Source: Eutrigla gurnardus
Taxonomy: Eukaryota > Chordata > Actinopteri > Perciformes > Triglidae
Length of the DNA stretch: 64,000 bases
Direction of reading: 5' to 3'
NCBI GenBank assembly: GCA_963514095.1
Contig: OY741271.1
Coordinates: 1,891,520-1,955,519, forward strand
The position numbers and the translations under genes are program-made. Below the pieces are notes generated by a model. It was not told where the DNA came from, ran no database searches, and worked only from the letters and a program-made list of their open reading frames with translations. Shown here in pieces: positions 46,135 to 56,894 of this stretch (positions within the stretch are counted from its first letter, which is position 1; every line of letters starts with the position of its first letter).

Positions 46135-46265
46135 AGAGAGAAGTAGGACCATTTTATCATAGACTTCTGTACAACCAGAGAGGAGTTGCCCCCTGGTGGC
46201 CAGCAGAGGGAATGCAGTGTTAAGAACCTTCAGCGTTGGCTTCCCTTTTCAGAACCAGAGGATGT
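46135..46265 (+). repeat. Fish interspersed repeat, copy 2, right part
   Basis: AGAGAAGTAGGACCATTTTA to GGCCAGCAGAGGGAATGCAG continues the repeat split by the hAT and L2 insertions; the inverted copy at 32185-32430 covers the same portion. Confidence 0.65.
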
Positions 46266-47555
46266 GGGTGACACCGCCTTTTTTCTTTTGTCTCCCTGTA
46301 TTTAATCCTCATTGCTGTCCTTGCCCTCTGACTTTAATTTTCAGTCATTAACTTCTTTCTACAAAATGTAACCAGGAAAGTAAATCTACAATCGTACAAA
46401 CTTTGTAATTAATATGCATGTAGCCAGGTGATGTTGTAATAAAGTCCTTGTAGGGAGGAGGTCAGGGAGGTTGCTGGTAAACTTTCACTCAGGACACCAC
46501 TGTCCATGTCCTTTGTGAAAGTAGAAGTCAGTGTCGAATCATTTGTCATGTAGTGTCCTTTCTTAATTATTGTAATTACTGTAGTTATTTTAACCCATCT
46601 CATGATCTGTTCTGCAGGCGCACTGATCACTCATGTTGCTGATCATTCGAAGGTAAACACACCAAATGACAATATCACTTTTTGCAAGATACAAACTGTT
46701 GTAGGATAAGTTGGGTCACCCCATGACAACTGGACGAGGTATTGAGTACATTCACCAAACAGTGACCAAGCTTTTTGTAGTCCCACCATATGATTTGGAA
46801 CTTCACTAAAAAACAACAAAGTGAAACAGTTGCTGGAGCAGCTCTGTTACTGGGTGGGTTGGCCATTCCTCCTCACTTTGTGTTTCTCTCATAACACTGT
46901 GTGCTGGTCTGGCAAACATTAGTGCCCTCAATAGTACATATTCCCCTCACTCCTGTTTGCTTCCTTGAAGTTACATCACAGGATTACCTCACTAGGCAGT
47001 TACTGCCTAGTCTAAACACACTCACTGTGATGTTGCCATAACAATGTGTTCCACTGGCTCTCTGCTCGGCCTGGCCAGCCCTGTAGTGTGCCGGTCCATC
47101 ACTCATAAAGTTATAATGCCTCTCAGCCGAGGGCCACAGAACTCCACACTACCCCCCCCCCCCCCCCCCATCACTACCCCACGCTGTTTTTCACAAAGGA
47201 AGGCCAGAGAGCAGAATGGATCTACCAGACGTGCGGTATGAAATAAGACAAATGAAGAATAGGAACGCTCTTTATAAAAAATAATAATAATAAGCAATAT
47301 GAAAAAAAATATTCATGGCTCAAGAACAAAAGTGTTAGCTTATAGCATATTGCAAGTCTTGTTCTTTTTGTAGACTTGTGACTAGAAGGCTAGGCTAGGC
47401 TGATGTTCATGTGGAAGAAGTCCAGAGAGATGTCTCCTAAAGTATGTGATGATCATCCACATCATATCGGCATGTTCTATTCTACATAACTTCTGTGAAG
47501 TTCACAATGAACAATCTGAAGAACAAGAAGACGAGGAGATTTAAGAGGATTTAAG
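46266..47555. other. No gene seen
   Basis: Unassigned; a C20 run at 47150-47169. Small open frames only. Confidence 0.45.
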
Positions 47556-48685
47556 CAGTGGCGCCGGAATGGTTTCAGCAGTGGGGGGGGGGGTCATCAA
47601 CCTGATAAATCAGTCAATTTCCCGGGTCTGTTTCCCGGGCCTAATTAATAGCCTGCATGCGCACTTGTGGGCATTCATTCCAGGCCTACACTCACCCCAA
47701 CCCTGCCCTCGCGTACCTGCAGCCAGCCTCTGTCCTACTCTGTCCTACCTTCGCGCTGCAGGCCTACTCATACTCTGCGTGTTCCAAAAATATAGATTAT
47801 AATTTTGAAGACGACAGGCTAAATCGCTATGCATGAAGTGAACATGTTTAGGCTAGATGATAGTGATGGAAGTCATAGTTTGAAAAAAGTGTCTTCTATA
47901 TTCATTTTCTCAACTAAAAAAATGAACTGCGCTGCGTCTCACGGTGCGTGCAGGTCAGACTCTCCTGAAATGGGAACAGTCAGCCGTAGCAGTAGGCTAC
48001 AGGAGGACAGCGTCAGCGACGCTAAAAGCCACAAACAGTCAGCACCCACCTGGGTGCTCCAGTCCATACGTCCACTTTCAGCGTCTCGATCAAGCAATCC
48101 GTCATTATTCCATCATCCAGCAGATTGCCCCCCCACTACTACCACCGCCTGGCCAGCAACACTTATTACACCAAAAAGAAGTTATTTAGGAACTACAGTA
48201 TATGACCAATGCAATATCCATCCATTTTCTACCGCTTATCCTGTATTCAGGGTCGCGGGGGGGCTGGAGCCGATCCCAGCTGTCATTGGGCGAAGGCAGG
48301 GTACACCCTGGACAGGACGCCAGTCTATCGCAGGGCTGACATGTAGAGACAAACAACCATTCACACTCACATTCACACCTACGGGCAATTTAGAGTCACC
48401 AATTTACCTATCCCAATCCTGCATGTCTTTGGACTGTGGGAGGAAGCCGGAGAACCCGGAGAGAACCCACGCTTACACGGGAAGAACATGCAAACTCCAC
48501 ACAGAAGGAACCCGGGACCGACCCGGGGAACAAACCCAGGACCCTCTTGCTGTGAGGCGAGAGTGCTAACCACTACACCACCGTGCAGCCCCCAATGCAA
48601 TATATTTTTTGAAATTATTTGTTTTCCTTCCCCGAAAAGTGGGGTGGCCATTGGCCTCGTGGCCCAATAGGTTCCGGCGCCAGTG
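47556..48685 (+). mobile_element. Non-autonomous hAT element, copy 1, carrying a SINE
   Basis: TIRs CAGTGGCGCCGGAA (47556 on) and the inverted TTCCGGCGCCAGTG (ending 48685) are flanked by GATTTAAG (47548-47555 and 48686-48693). No transposase. A SINE interrupts it at 48218-48592. Its right ~0.45 kb recurs in opposite orientation at 49128-49605. Confidence 0.85.
48218..48592 (-). mobile_element. tRNA-headed SINE (~375 bp), minus strand
   Basis: Exact 11-bp duplication CAATGCAATAT (48207-48217 and 48593-48603). On the minus strand the head has an A box TGGTGTAGTGG and a degenerate B box. The 3' end, GGATAAGCGGTAGAAAATGG, strongly resembles the 3' end of the RTE-like LINE at 13936 (GGATAAGCAGAAG plus GATGG units). 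This suggests RTE-type machinery moved it. An internal segment of this family also forms the 54.5-kb minisatellite. Confidence 0.8.
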
Positions 48686-49127
48686 GATTTAAGACAACAG
48701 AAGAGCTAATGATTTATGTTGCAGATATTTCTCTGGGATCCAATGTCAAGATTCCTGCAACTACTTTTTGGTTGTGTGTATATTTTTCTATGGAGATGAT
48801 GTATTCAGGTTTTCAGGTTTGTAAAAAGATGTAAATTGGTGTTAATTGGTAATTGGTGGTGGATGAAGGGATGTAGCATAGATGAAGAAGAAGTTAGGAT
48901 TGTCACGTTGGGTTTGAGACCATGGGGGGAAATGACAAAACATTTTGAGGCAGAATGTTTAAAATAAATAACAATACAAACAACATCAATAACACTTAAT
49001 ATATAATAAACACCGTTTTTCTTAAAAAAAACACAGTAACATAACTGTAGGTATGTTGTGTATGTTGTCTGCATTTGCATTTCCAGACTGTGTAAACTTG
49101 AAACTTTTTAACTCTCCATAACTCTAA

Positions 49128-49605
49128 ATCCACTGGCGCCGGAACCTATTGGGCCACGAGGCCAATGGCCACCCCACTTTTCGGGGAAGGAAAAAATAAT
49201 AATTTCAAAAAATATATTGCATTGGTCATACACTGTAGTTCCTAAATAACTTCTTTTTGGTGTAATAAGTGTTGCTGGCCAGGCGGTGGTAGTAGTGGGG
49301 GTACAATCTGCTGGATGATGGAATCATGACGGATTGCTTGATCGAGACGCTGAATCTAATTACGCTCACGCTTGTCTGTGAGCGACGCGCGGACAGGGGT
49401 ATGGACTGGAGCATCCAGGTGGGTGCTGACTGTTTGTGGCTTTTAGCGTCGCTGACGCTGTCCTCCTGTAGCCTACTGCTACGGCTGACTGTTCCCATTT
49501 CAGGAGAGTCTGACCTGCACGCACCGTGAGACGCAGCGCAGTTCATTTTTTTAGTTGAGAAAATGACTATAAAAGACACTTTTTTCAAACTATGACTTCC
49601 ATGCT
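49128..49605 (-). mobile_element. hAT element, copy 2, inverted and truncated
   Basis: Begins CACTGGCGCCGGAACC and is the reverse complement of 47869-48685 without the SINE. The far terminus is missing; similarity stops at CTTCCAT near 49605. It forms a ~0.45-kb inverted repeat with copy 1 across a ~0.44-kb spacer. Confidence 0.85.
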
Positions 49606-49625
49606 TGGATTATCAGGTCAACACA

Positions 49626-49701
49626 TTTTTATAAATGCTTGTATTATCAGGTTAACAAGTGTTGACAAGTGTTGATCTGATAATACAAGCATTTATAAAA
49701 A
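49626..49701. repeat. Perfect 25-bp hairpin
   Basis: TTTTTATAAATGCTTGTATT ATCAG at 49626-49650 is exactly complementary to 49677-49701, with a 26-base loop that contains a GTGTTGACAA direct repeat. It directly follows the truncated hAT end. Confidence 0.9.
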
Positions 49702-49705
49702 TTCA

Positions 49706-51570
49706 GCGAAACTTTTTAACTCTCGTGTGAAACTTGCGTCACGGCATCGGCTAGGTAAACACGGAAGTGGCGTCTACGCTGCGGTAGCGTTAGTTAGCGT
49801 TAGTAGCCAAGGATAGAAGCTATCAGGCAAGTGTTCTTTTAAATAAACTTCTGGTGTACTTACAAACTTTCAAATGCCTCGTTTTGTGAGTACAGACCCT
49901 ATGTGTACTACTACAGAAGTTTGGTAACATTCCATGCATTATTAGTGGGGTAATTTACGAGATATACACTATGTACTATAGCGCTAGTACTAAGCCATTT
50001 GGCTGATAGCCCTATCTTGACCAATGCTGACCATCGCTAAAAATGCTTCCGAGGGCTGGATGTCATAGTGGAAATTACCTAGGGTGCATTTCACTCCGAA
50101 CCATCACTTTAAAGGACTGGTCTGGTGTATTATTCTTTTTTGTTAAGCTTCAGCACCAGCAAAAGCTTTTCAGGTTGTCTGTTTGTACATCTGATCTATT
50201 CTCACAATATCTCAGGGAACACCTCGACACAAGGATGGACAGAGTAAATTTGGTGCTCAAAGGACACCATGAAACATTTTTTTGGCCATAAAAATACCAG
50301 CGCTGACCAAGCTGTTGTTTGAGGCGTTGGAGTGAGAATGTTTTATATGCAAACCTCTCAGCAAAATCATTTAAATCTCACTATAATACCTCACTTTGTT
50401 ATCAAATTCAAATTAATTTTCTTTTGTTCTATGATAAAGTATTGGACAGCATGGCCTCCTCAGAGTTATATCCATATATGTAAAATAAACTTTTCTCAGA
50501 TTACTGTACTGTGTATTAAAAACCAAAAAATACAGGATCTGAAGCCTGCAGATGTTTTGCAGTAAAAAGGGTGAATGGGGTGGAGCGGGACAACTCTTTC
50601 CCGTGTTTGCATGTTCTCAGGACCCCTGTGTGATTTCAGGGGCACGGTGGTTGGAGATGAAACATGGTGTGTGTGTGTGGGGGGGGGGGGGGGATCCCAG
50701 CCTGAAGCTGTTGGTCCACAGGATCCTCCAAAGCAGGATGCAGCCCCACTATTACACTGCTTCCCGTGTGAATAGAAACCCAGATCCAGATCCCCCCTTA
50801 TCTCTCACACACAGAACCACATCCCTGAAGCCCACCAGGCCCTGGCACCGCACTTCCAGCTCCGCACTGGCCTCCCCCTCCTCTCCGCTTTCCCCCTGGC
50901 CCCTAACTGCTTTTATGCCTTTATTCTCACAGTGTGAGGAGTTTGACAATGTACATAAACGAAATTCCAGAATAGCAGCGGGTTATGGAAAAAGCACATG
51001 TGGAAGCAGTTTGGCGCGCTTCTGGAGAAGACTGTGAATCTGCACTTTAATAGATTTGTTCTGAGCAGAGGAGGACACCACAATTAAAGCCCAGTGCCCC
51101 CTTCAACTCACTTGTGTTACAGGAACTAAATCCTATGTAGACCTAAGGGCTCAATGGACTGCAAATCAACTAAACATATTCATGAAGACAAAACACATCT
51201 TTGCCAATTTAACAACACATCCAGCATTTAGAAAGAATGCTGCAAACAAGGAAAGCTTAACCCAACAGAGAAAACGGCCAAATACAGTGCAGCAATTTTC
51301 TCTAAATGCTGCATGCATTGCAATATGGCCACCATACAATTCTCACGTTCAGGCCTGATTTAACTCCACTGGTCCACGAGTCGTCTGTGTGTTCCTGGCT
51401 CATGCCAGTCCTTGTAATGCTGCTCTGCTGAGGAATCACAAGCTCACGTTGTTCTGCACACAAGCAGAAAGGCAAGCTGATTCAAAACTGAACGGGAACC
51501 AAAAAGAATATGAGAAGGAACAGAACTGAAAACAAACCAGAACGTGTTGAAGAACACGCAAAACCAGCTT
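49706..51570. other. No gene seen
   Basis: Unassigned sequence; a G16 run near 50678-50693. Small open frames only. Confidence 0.45.
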
Positions 51571-51645
51571 GGGTTCCTGGTGGATCTGGGACATCACCAT
51601 GTACAAAGCAGCAACAGTGGTGATGTCATCTGTGATGGAGGAGAC
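51571..51645. repeat. Copy 2 of the short dispersed repeat (copy 1 at 29270)
   Basis: Same-orientation match to 29270-29345, more CpG/ATG changes between copies. Class unknown. Confidence 0.5.
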
Positions 51646-53091
51646 CTGGTTGCGATCTACGTGGAGGGAAGCCATGAATACATTCAGAACAGCATTAAGA
51701 ACTGTCTAATAGTGACACAAAAACATGTGTTTCTCCAAAACATATTGAAAAGTTTAAGATTGGGGCTCCAATCAACTCAAAGGTAATATTTCTTAGAAAA
51801 TTAAATCTAAACAAACCTAAGTTAAAAAAAACAACAACGCAAATGGGTAAGTAGCACAGTGCAGGGTAATATTCCTGATGGGTCTCTAATAAACGTGTGG
51901 GGTGGGAGTATGTGAGGGATATACAGTGTTATTATTTGATTATTGTTTTATTATCTTCACTGTTATCTGCCAAAAAATAGCGTTCTGATCCACATATTAC
52001 TTCCACACAAATCCAGTGGGAGCTGAAGGATTTCATCATCCCAAAGACTATGGAGGAACCTCGGTGACTATTCAATAGCAGGTGATTAAACGGCTTTAAA
52101 CAGCAGCATTATGGGTGAATGTGTGGGACAGATTAATATCCCCATTAAATCCCTCAACCAGTAGATTAGCCTTGTTTAAAATAGCTCCAGGAACACAGTG
52201 TGAAAGCATTCACGGAGGATTTACAGGATGCAGCATCCACACTGGAACATATGAATTTTATGTCTGAGGCCATAAAAAACAGGTTCTCCCGTCTCTCCAG
52301 TGGCATCCTGCAGCCTCTGGGGGCTCTGACGTTATTGCTCCATCTCTCACCAGGAGATAGTCAGTGGAAACATTCCTCATCCTGCTGCTTTCGCAACAAG
52401 AATTCTAAAAATCTACATAATCTCTTCATACTTGTTTCTTTGAGGAGCTGCTTGCTTCATAGATAATACTTTTTAGTAACTTGAAGCCAAACTCTCACAC
52501 TCGTGCTAGATGAGGAGGCGGAGCTTACCCTTACCCTTATGCCAACAATGTTTCATCATTCATGGCTGAAATAATTCTATTGCTGTTAACATGGAAGCCC
52601 CAGATTCAGAACATCATCTGGAGACTGTAGTCACTGTATCTATTCATAACACTTCTACACAAAAAATCAGAAAATCTAACGGGCAGATTGAAGTTTACTG
52701 ATCGCATTCATACTTCCCAGAAGATGAACCCTTTTCATTTATGACACTCCCGGAGCTTTCCCTCTTACTCCCCCTTCCATCGGTGAGTCCAAATCATGTG
52801 TTTCCAATCTGAAATGTTCTCACGTAGCACAATAGCATTGCGGTTTCTGATCCAGACCCATCAGGCTGTTTGAGGAAACATGCAGTGACAGCCAGCTCAG
52901 AAACTATGAGCCATAACAGGCCCATGTTGGTTTATAAAGCAGCTCCGCTCTGAACTAACCCTCCTAACATTACACGTTACATACCTGAGATCAGTCTTCC
53001 TCCTGACTGGTATGTTGACTGTCGACATGGATACTGTTTTGGTGACATCACCGAAAAAGGTCTGGAGGAATATTTTATACCATTTCTTTTT
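51646..53091. other. No gene seen
   Basis: Unassigned sequence without recognisable coding or repeat structure. Confidence 0.45.
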
Positions 53092-53096
53092 GGTTT

Positions 53097-53601
53097 TGTT
53101 AAGGTTTTGTTTGTGGACAAAGAGAGACCAGAGGCTGGAGCGGTTGGTAAAAGAGTTTATTTGAACAGGGAATTGTGCAGTGAGCTAGTGAGCACGACGT
53201 GGCCGAGCGGGCAGATTGGCAGCAGGCAGGTGAGGTGGCGAGCAGGCAGGCGGAAATCCAGAACACAGGGACGCTGAAGGTTTCCTGGAGGGTGAAGCCA
53301 CAAAACAGACGAGGCTAAGGTACAGAGAAGCACGTGAAGACTAGAGCTGCCAGTTAATTCGGCGCATGTTAACATCACCGCAGGGACGGAACAATCTGGC
53401 GTCAAAGTGGTGAAGAGACCCGGGTTATGTAGGCTGAGAGTTGATGAGTTGATGGAAGGCAGGTGCGCCACTCCGGCCGCCGGCCCGCCCACCGGGCACA
53501 CCCCGAGGAGGAGCCAGTGAGGGAGAGGAAGGAGGGGGAAAGACAGACAGGGAAAACAAACAAGACACAAAACACCAAGCTGTCCCGGTAGCACCGTGAC
53601 A
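53097..53601 (-). mobile_element. Solo LTR (Gypsy-type), 5-bp duplication
   Basis: In minus orientation it starts TGTCACGGTGC and ends CCTTAACA, with the 5-bp repeat GGTTT on each side (53092-53096 and 53602-53606). An AATAAA signal (minus) is at about 53157-53162, roughly 60 bases before the LTR end. 505 bp, TG...CA termini. No internal region remains, so it is a recombined solo LTR. Confidence 0.85.
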
Positions 53602-53606
53602 GGTTT

Positions 53607-54244
53607 GTCTTGTTCTGCAGACAGAAAATGTGTGAGGGAAAAAGGGAATCAACCCCGTATAAGAAATATAATTGGCTTTAAGCTGAAACATCTGTCAGTC
53701 GAGTCCAAAACCTTTTACCGAAATGACGCCCTGAAGGGAAATAATATTTGGTTGTCCTGTATATTCCTGCGCCATGCACCAGGAAGACAGAGTATATTTC
53801 ATGATCAGCACAACAGCAAATGTTTGCGTATAATCTCCTTCTTTCTTCTTCTTTCTTACTCCTTAAAAATGAAACAAAGATTTATTTATTAAGATTGTCA
53901 ACACAACTGAGGGGAAAAGTCACAAACGGATTACACAGCTAAACCGTGTTGTCAAACAACCAGAAAGGGAGAAATGCACCACTAACTAGTAGCATGTCGG
54001 TGCAACTGTGCTATTTTCACAGATTTAAATTATGTAGACATGTGGCGCAAAATCAGGCCCTTTTTTATGCAAATGAGCCTCATTGCGACAACGGTCCAAT
54101 TCACAAAGATCAGCGCTCATTTTCTCATTAATGATGTATTATTTCACCCACAATTGTGTGCTCTAGTGTATATGGCCTTAATCAAAGGAGAAAATTAAAT
54201 TAGCCTGAGTCTGGTCTATATTAACCTTCTAATTGCTTCTGACA
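53607..54244. other. No gene seen
   Basis: Unassigned AT-rich sequence. Confidence 0.45.
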
Positions 54245-54369
54245 AAGGACTGGTTTCTGTACTTGTCCTGCTAGATCTCTGCTGTGTTTGACACATTTAC
54301 CATGAGATCCTAATTTGTAGACTGGAAAAATGAATTGGCATCAAAGGAACCGCATTAAGCTGGTTTAAT
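54245..54369 (+). pseudogene. L2-like LINE, RT motif A relic
   Basis: LVSVLVLLDLCC, then HEILICRLEK and GIKGTALSWFNS across small frame breaks match the palm region around the first catalytic Asp. The LINE resumes at 54963. Confidence 0.6.
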
Positions 54370-54962
54370 TCCTACACTGTAATCAATTTACTGTGGTTTT
54401 TACAGTAACTAACTGGCAACAATTAACAAGTAATTACTTATTGTAATTATTTACAGTAGAACTACTGTATTTGTATTCACAGTACTGTTTTTTTAACTGT
54501 AAAACAAAATCACAGGGCTGACATGTAGAGACAGACAGGTAACCAGTCTATCACAGGGCCGACATGTAGAGACAGACAGGTAATCAGTCTATCACAGGGC
54601 CGACATGTGGAGACTGACAGGAAACCAGTCTATCACATGTAGAGACAGACAGGTAACCAGTCTATCACATGTAGAGACAGACAGGTCCATCCTGCATGTC
54701 TTTGGAGAACCCACGCTGACATGGAGAGAACATGCAAACTGATAAATAATTCTGATAAAAAATAAAATACAGTAGTCTACTTTACTATTTATGGTGCTAC
54801 ACTGACTACTATATTTTTCTACAGTAATGTTTGAATTACTGTGATATTCCCCAGAAATGCTTTGACATCTCTTATTTTGTCACATGGCCTGATTTCTATT
54901 GTAAATTATACTGTACTGCAAAAATGAATATACAGTACATTTTTTTTATTTTTTTTTTTTTA
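54370..54962. mobile_element. Non-autonomous element rich in ACTGTAA, inside the LINE
   Basis: ACACTGTAATCAATTTACTG at the left and a T-run plus ACAGT at the right, with many TTACAGTA motifs between, suggest a TIR element. It interrupts the L2 relic and itself contains the SINE-derived minisatellite. Confidence 0.45.
54514..54735 (+). repeat. Minisatellite built from a SINE-internal segment
   Basis: About five units of GACATGTAGAGACAGACAGG with CAGTCTATCACAGGGC spacers (periods ~52, then ~36). The unit equals the middle of the SINE at 48325-48350, and downstream SINE sequence (CATGTCTTTGGAGAACCCAC) follows the array. Confidence 0.75.
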
Positions 54963-55235
54963 CAGTTTGGTGATCCTCAAGGTTCTGTGCTCGGACCAAT
55001 TCTTTTGAAATTCTATATGCTTCCTTTAGGCAGGTCTCCCTGGACCGCAGTGGAACCTGATCCGGACTGCACCGACACTGTGGTCTTGTTGGGCTCTTAC
55101 TGCCAGTATTTTTAAGGCGGCTGACTATTGATTAAAGAAATTAACTAAAATCTGCATCTCTACTGTTACTAACTTGAGTCCTCCTAGGATTACTCCCTGG
55201 AGTCTGGCTGTGCTTTCTGGCCCAGCAGAGTCCGC
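54963..55235 (+). pseudogene. L2-like LINE, RT motif B and 3' UTR
   Basis: FGDPQGSVLGPILLKFYMLP (54966-55025) is the conserved RT motif B block. It is joined to 3' UTR sequence (GCAGGTCTCCCTGGACCGCA; TTTTTAAGGCGGCTGACTAT) that recurs at 60480-60640. The RT C-terminus is deleted between them. Confidence 0.7.
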
Positions 55236-55434
55236 TGAGGTCCGGAAGTACATGAGAGCATCAGATGTCATATGTACAGAATAAACAAAAATTACAGCAT
55301 ATAGTAGCATCATATTAAGTAATACTAAGTAATAATAGCAGCAGGTCCAACCTTGCATAGCAAGAAAGCAGAGACTCAAGTTATTAACATTAATGGGACA
55401 TGAATGATAAAGATGGAGAGAGAGAGTGCTGTCA

Positions 55435-56280
55435 AACGATTAAAATATTTAATCACGATTAATCGCATTTATTTATTTATTTTATTATTTACTTATAATT
55501 AATCACAATTAATTGCATAATTTATCTATTGTTAATGTCGCTTGATTTTTTATGTCCCATTATTATTAGTTCAATGCTCTTATCAACATGGAAAAAAGGA
55601 TTGGCTTGCTTTATGCAAATGTTTTCTTTTATTGAAAACAACATTAGCAAACAGGGCAGTACAAAAGTGCACATTTCAGGTCAACAAGGACTCGGCGATA
55701 CAAAATGAAACTATGAAGTACAGGTTCTAGGACACAGCCTATAGTGCAGTTAAACCATGGCTTAATAAAGTTTGCTGTGAACATAGCAGTCAGGTCTCAG
55801 TTCAGTCTCCATGTGTTTCTGTCGGAAATCATCCATTGTTGCCTGGCTATGAGGAGGGGGCGGAGAGTTGGCATCAGCTGAATGCTTGGCCATCAGGTGG
55901 TATTTGATGACTTGATGTGCTTCAATGGTAGCTTAGTTTACACCCACAAAAGACACAAATGACTTTTGTCTTATCAAGCGAACCATCTGGCAACTGTTTA
56001 AATGAAAACTTTCCGTTCAAAATCTTTTAACCATCCATTTTTTCGTTCGTTTTCGTTTTCACTCGTCTTCACTCAAACAGTAACGTGCCTAGGCTACTAC
56101 CTGGCTCCCAAACAGCGTGGCTATTGTTTTGTTTCCGGTCTAGATCCGGTGTGGTGTTGTTGTTTTTCTAACGTCACTAGTTTGCACAGTTTGCGAGGCC
56201 AAAACGAATGTTAATCTCATGAGAAAAAAATTGATGCTGTTAAAATGAGTTTGCGTTAACGCCGTTTCACTGACAGCATA
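55435..56280 (-). mobile_element. Degenerate hAT element with BED-finger relic
   Basis: Ends GTGCTGTCAAACGATTAAAA and the inverted TTAACGCCGTTTCACTGACAGCA. On the minus strand near 55975-55885 the frame VICVFCGCKLSYH-stop-STSS is a BED finger broken by a stop. No clear target duplication remains. Confidence 0.65.
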
Positions 56281-56293
56281 TATATACTGTATA

Positions 56294-56860
56294 TATATGA
56301 TCCATCCAGAAATGCTGAAGGCTTTGGTGGTTGAGGGGCTGTCTTGGATGACACATCTCTTCAACATTGCGTGGAAGTCAGGGACAGTGCCTAAGGAGTG
56401 GCAGACCAACAATGGACCAGCTTACTCTCGTGAGGATCCTGGAGGGGGCCTGGGAATATGCCCATCCAGTCTACATGTGTTTCGTGGACTTGGAGAAGGC
56501 GTATGACTGGGTACCCCAGGATATTTTGTGGGAGGAGCTGCGGGAGTATGGGGTGAGGGGGTCACTTCTTACTACCTCGGGGTCTTGTTCGCGAGTGAGG
56601 GGACAATGGAACGTGAGATTGGCCGGAGAATCGGAGCAGCGAGGGCAGTATTGCATTCACTGTGCCGCTCCGTTGTGATGTAAAAAGAGCTATCGGTACC
56701 TATTATATCTCCACACTGGCCTGGGATCCCCCAGTCAGAGTTGGCTGATGTGGCCCGGGAAAGGGAGGTTTGGGGTCCCCTGCTAAAGCTGCTGCCCCCA
56801 CGACCCCTCACGGTCGTGGGGGCAGCGGTAGATGATGAGATGAGATTTTTAAGCACTCCT
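56294..56860 (+). pseudogene. RTE/Rex3-like LINE, internally deleted
   Basis: IHPEMLKALVVEGLSWMTHL and WKSGTVPKEWQT, then (after a gap) GAWEYAHPVYMCFVDLEKAY (catalytic Asp), another gap to GTMEREIGRRIGAARAVLHS, and a C-terminal LADVAREREVWGPLLKL. The 3' side has a self-complementary CCCACGACC...GGTCGTGGG (56797-56824) and a short GATGATGAGATGAG tail. Same family as 10905-13948. Confidence 0.75.
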
Positions 56861-56894
56861 TTTTGTACCATTTAAAAAGTGAATTGGCTCAGAC

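Noticed and set aside
53157..53594. 145-codon minus-strand frame with Leu-rich segments
   Set aside because: It lies wholly inside the solo LTR; a chance open frame in pyrimidine-rich LTR sequence.
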